From an uncultured Ellagibacter sp. (GTDB lineage Bacteria > Actinomycetota > Coriobacteriia > Coriobacteriales > Eggerthellaceae): a stretch of 13,041 nucleotides of DNA. The notes beneath the pieces are model-generated. The model worked only from the letters and a program-made list of their open reading frames with translations. It did no database searches and was not told the DNA's origin. The position numbers and the translations under genes are program-made. Every line of letters starts with the position of its first letter. Position 1 is the first letter of the stretch. The stretch lies in assembly GCF_934643285.1 (NCBI RefSeq), contig NZ_CAKUBT010000033.1, positions 1 through 13,041 of the forward strand, read 5' to 3'. Shown in pieces: positions 13,029 through 13,041 of the stretch.

Positions 13029-13041
13029 CTTGATGGACTTC

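Noticed and set aside
13033..13041. ATG at 13033 as the start of the next gene
   Set aside because: No ribosome site precedes it and only three codons are visible.
1..13041. CRISPR arrays, tRNA, rRNA, insertion sequences with transposase
   Set aside because: No regularly spaced repeats, no cloverleaf-like or rRNA-like segments, and no transposase or integrase reading frame were found.

Overview
The window reads as chromosomal DNA of a GC-rich, anaerobic, single-membrane actinobacterium. My best guess is class Coriobacteriia, family Eggerthellaceae (the Eggerthella/Gordonibacter/Adlercreutzia group). The grounds are the codon bias, the short purine-rich ribosome sites, and a Tat-exported molybdenum oxidoreductase with its own Fe-S subunit, TorD-type chaperone and membrane cytochrome, an arrangement common in these gut anaerobes. 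No rRNA, 16S or other decisive marker is present, so the placement is inference.

Layout. Positions 1-712 hold no convincing gene but an unusual density of inverted repeats, including a 46-bp near-palindrome and a 16-bp perfect palindrome. Next comes a minus-strand pair, xpaC then telA (3092 down to 713), of the toxic-anion-resistance type. It is divergent from a plus-strand amidohydrolase (3319-4623). A GC-rich hairpin at 4697-4734 separates the convergent amidohydrolase and the end of a five-gene minus-strand operon that starts at 10567. Its order is molybdopterin catalytic subunit, four-cluster ferredoxin subunit, TorD-like chaperone, His-rich cytochrome b-like membrane protein with a Cys-rich tail, and a lipoprotein of unknown function. 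Divergent from it, on the plus strand, lie an aquaglyceroporin (10891-11700) and an ArsM-like methyltransferase (11782-12795). An intrinsic terminator sits between them and a strong one follows.

How the genes may work together. The catalytic subunit belongs to the arsenate respiratory reductase (ArrA)-like branch of the DMSO reductase superfamily. Hand alignment keeps the molybdenum-ligand Cys and several ArrA pocket residues, but the ArrA hallmark RGRY is KGRS here. Electrons would pass from menaquinol via the cytochrome b-like anchor and the Fe-S subunit to the exported catalytic subunit. The divergent genes fit a metalloid theme: the channel's predicted selectivity filter is W/I/A/R, like the NIP-type channels that pass arsenite, and the methyltransferase is an ArsM relative. 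Yet the methyltransferase has lost two of the three cysteines used for arsenite binding and has an altered SAM loop. The most interesting reading is that 4755-12795 is a two-transcript respiratory and detoxification system for a metalloid or related substrate that is not simply the standard arsenate module. The substrate cannot be settled from sequence alone.
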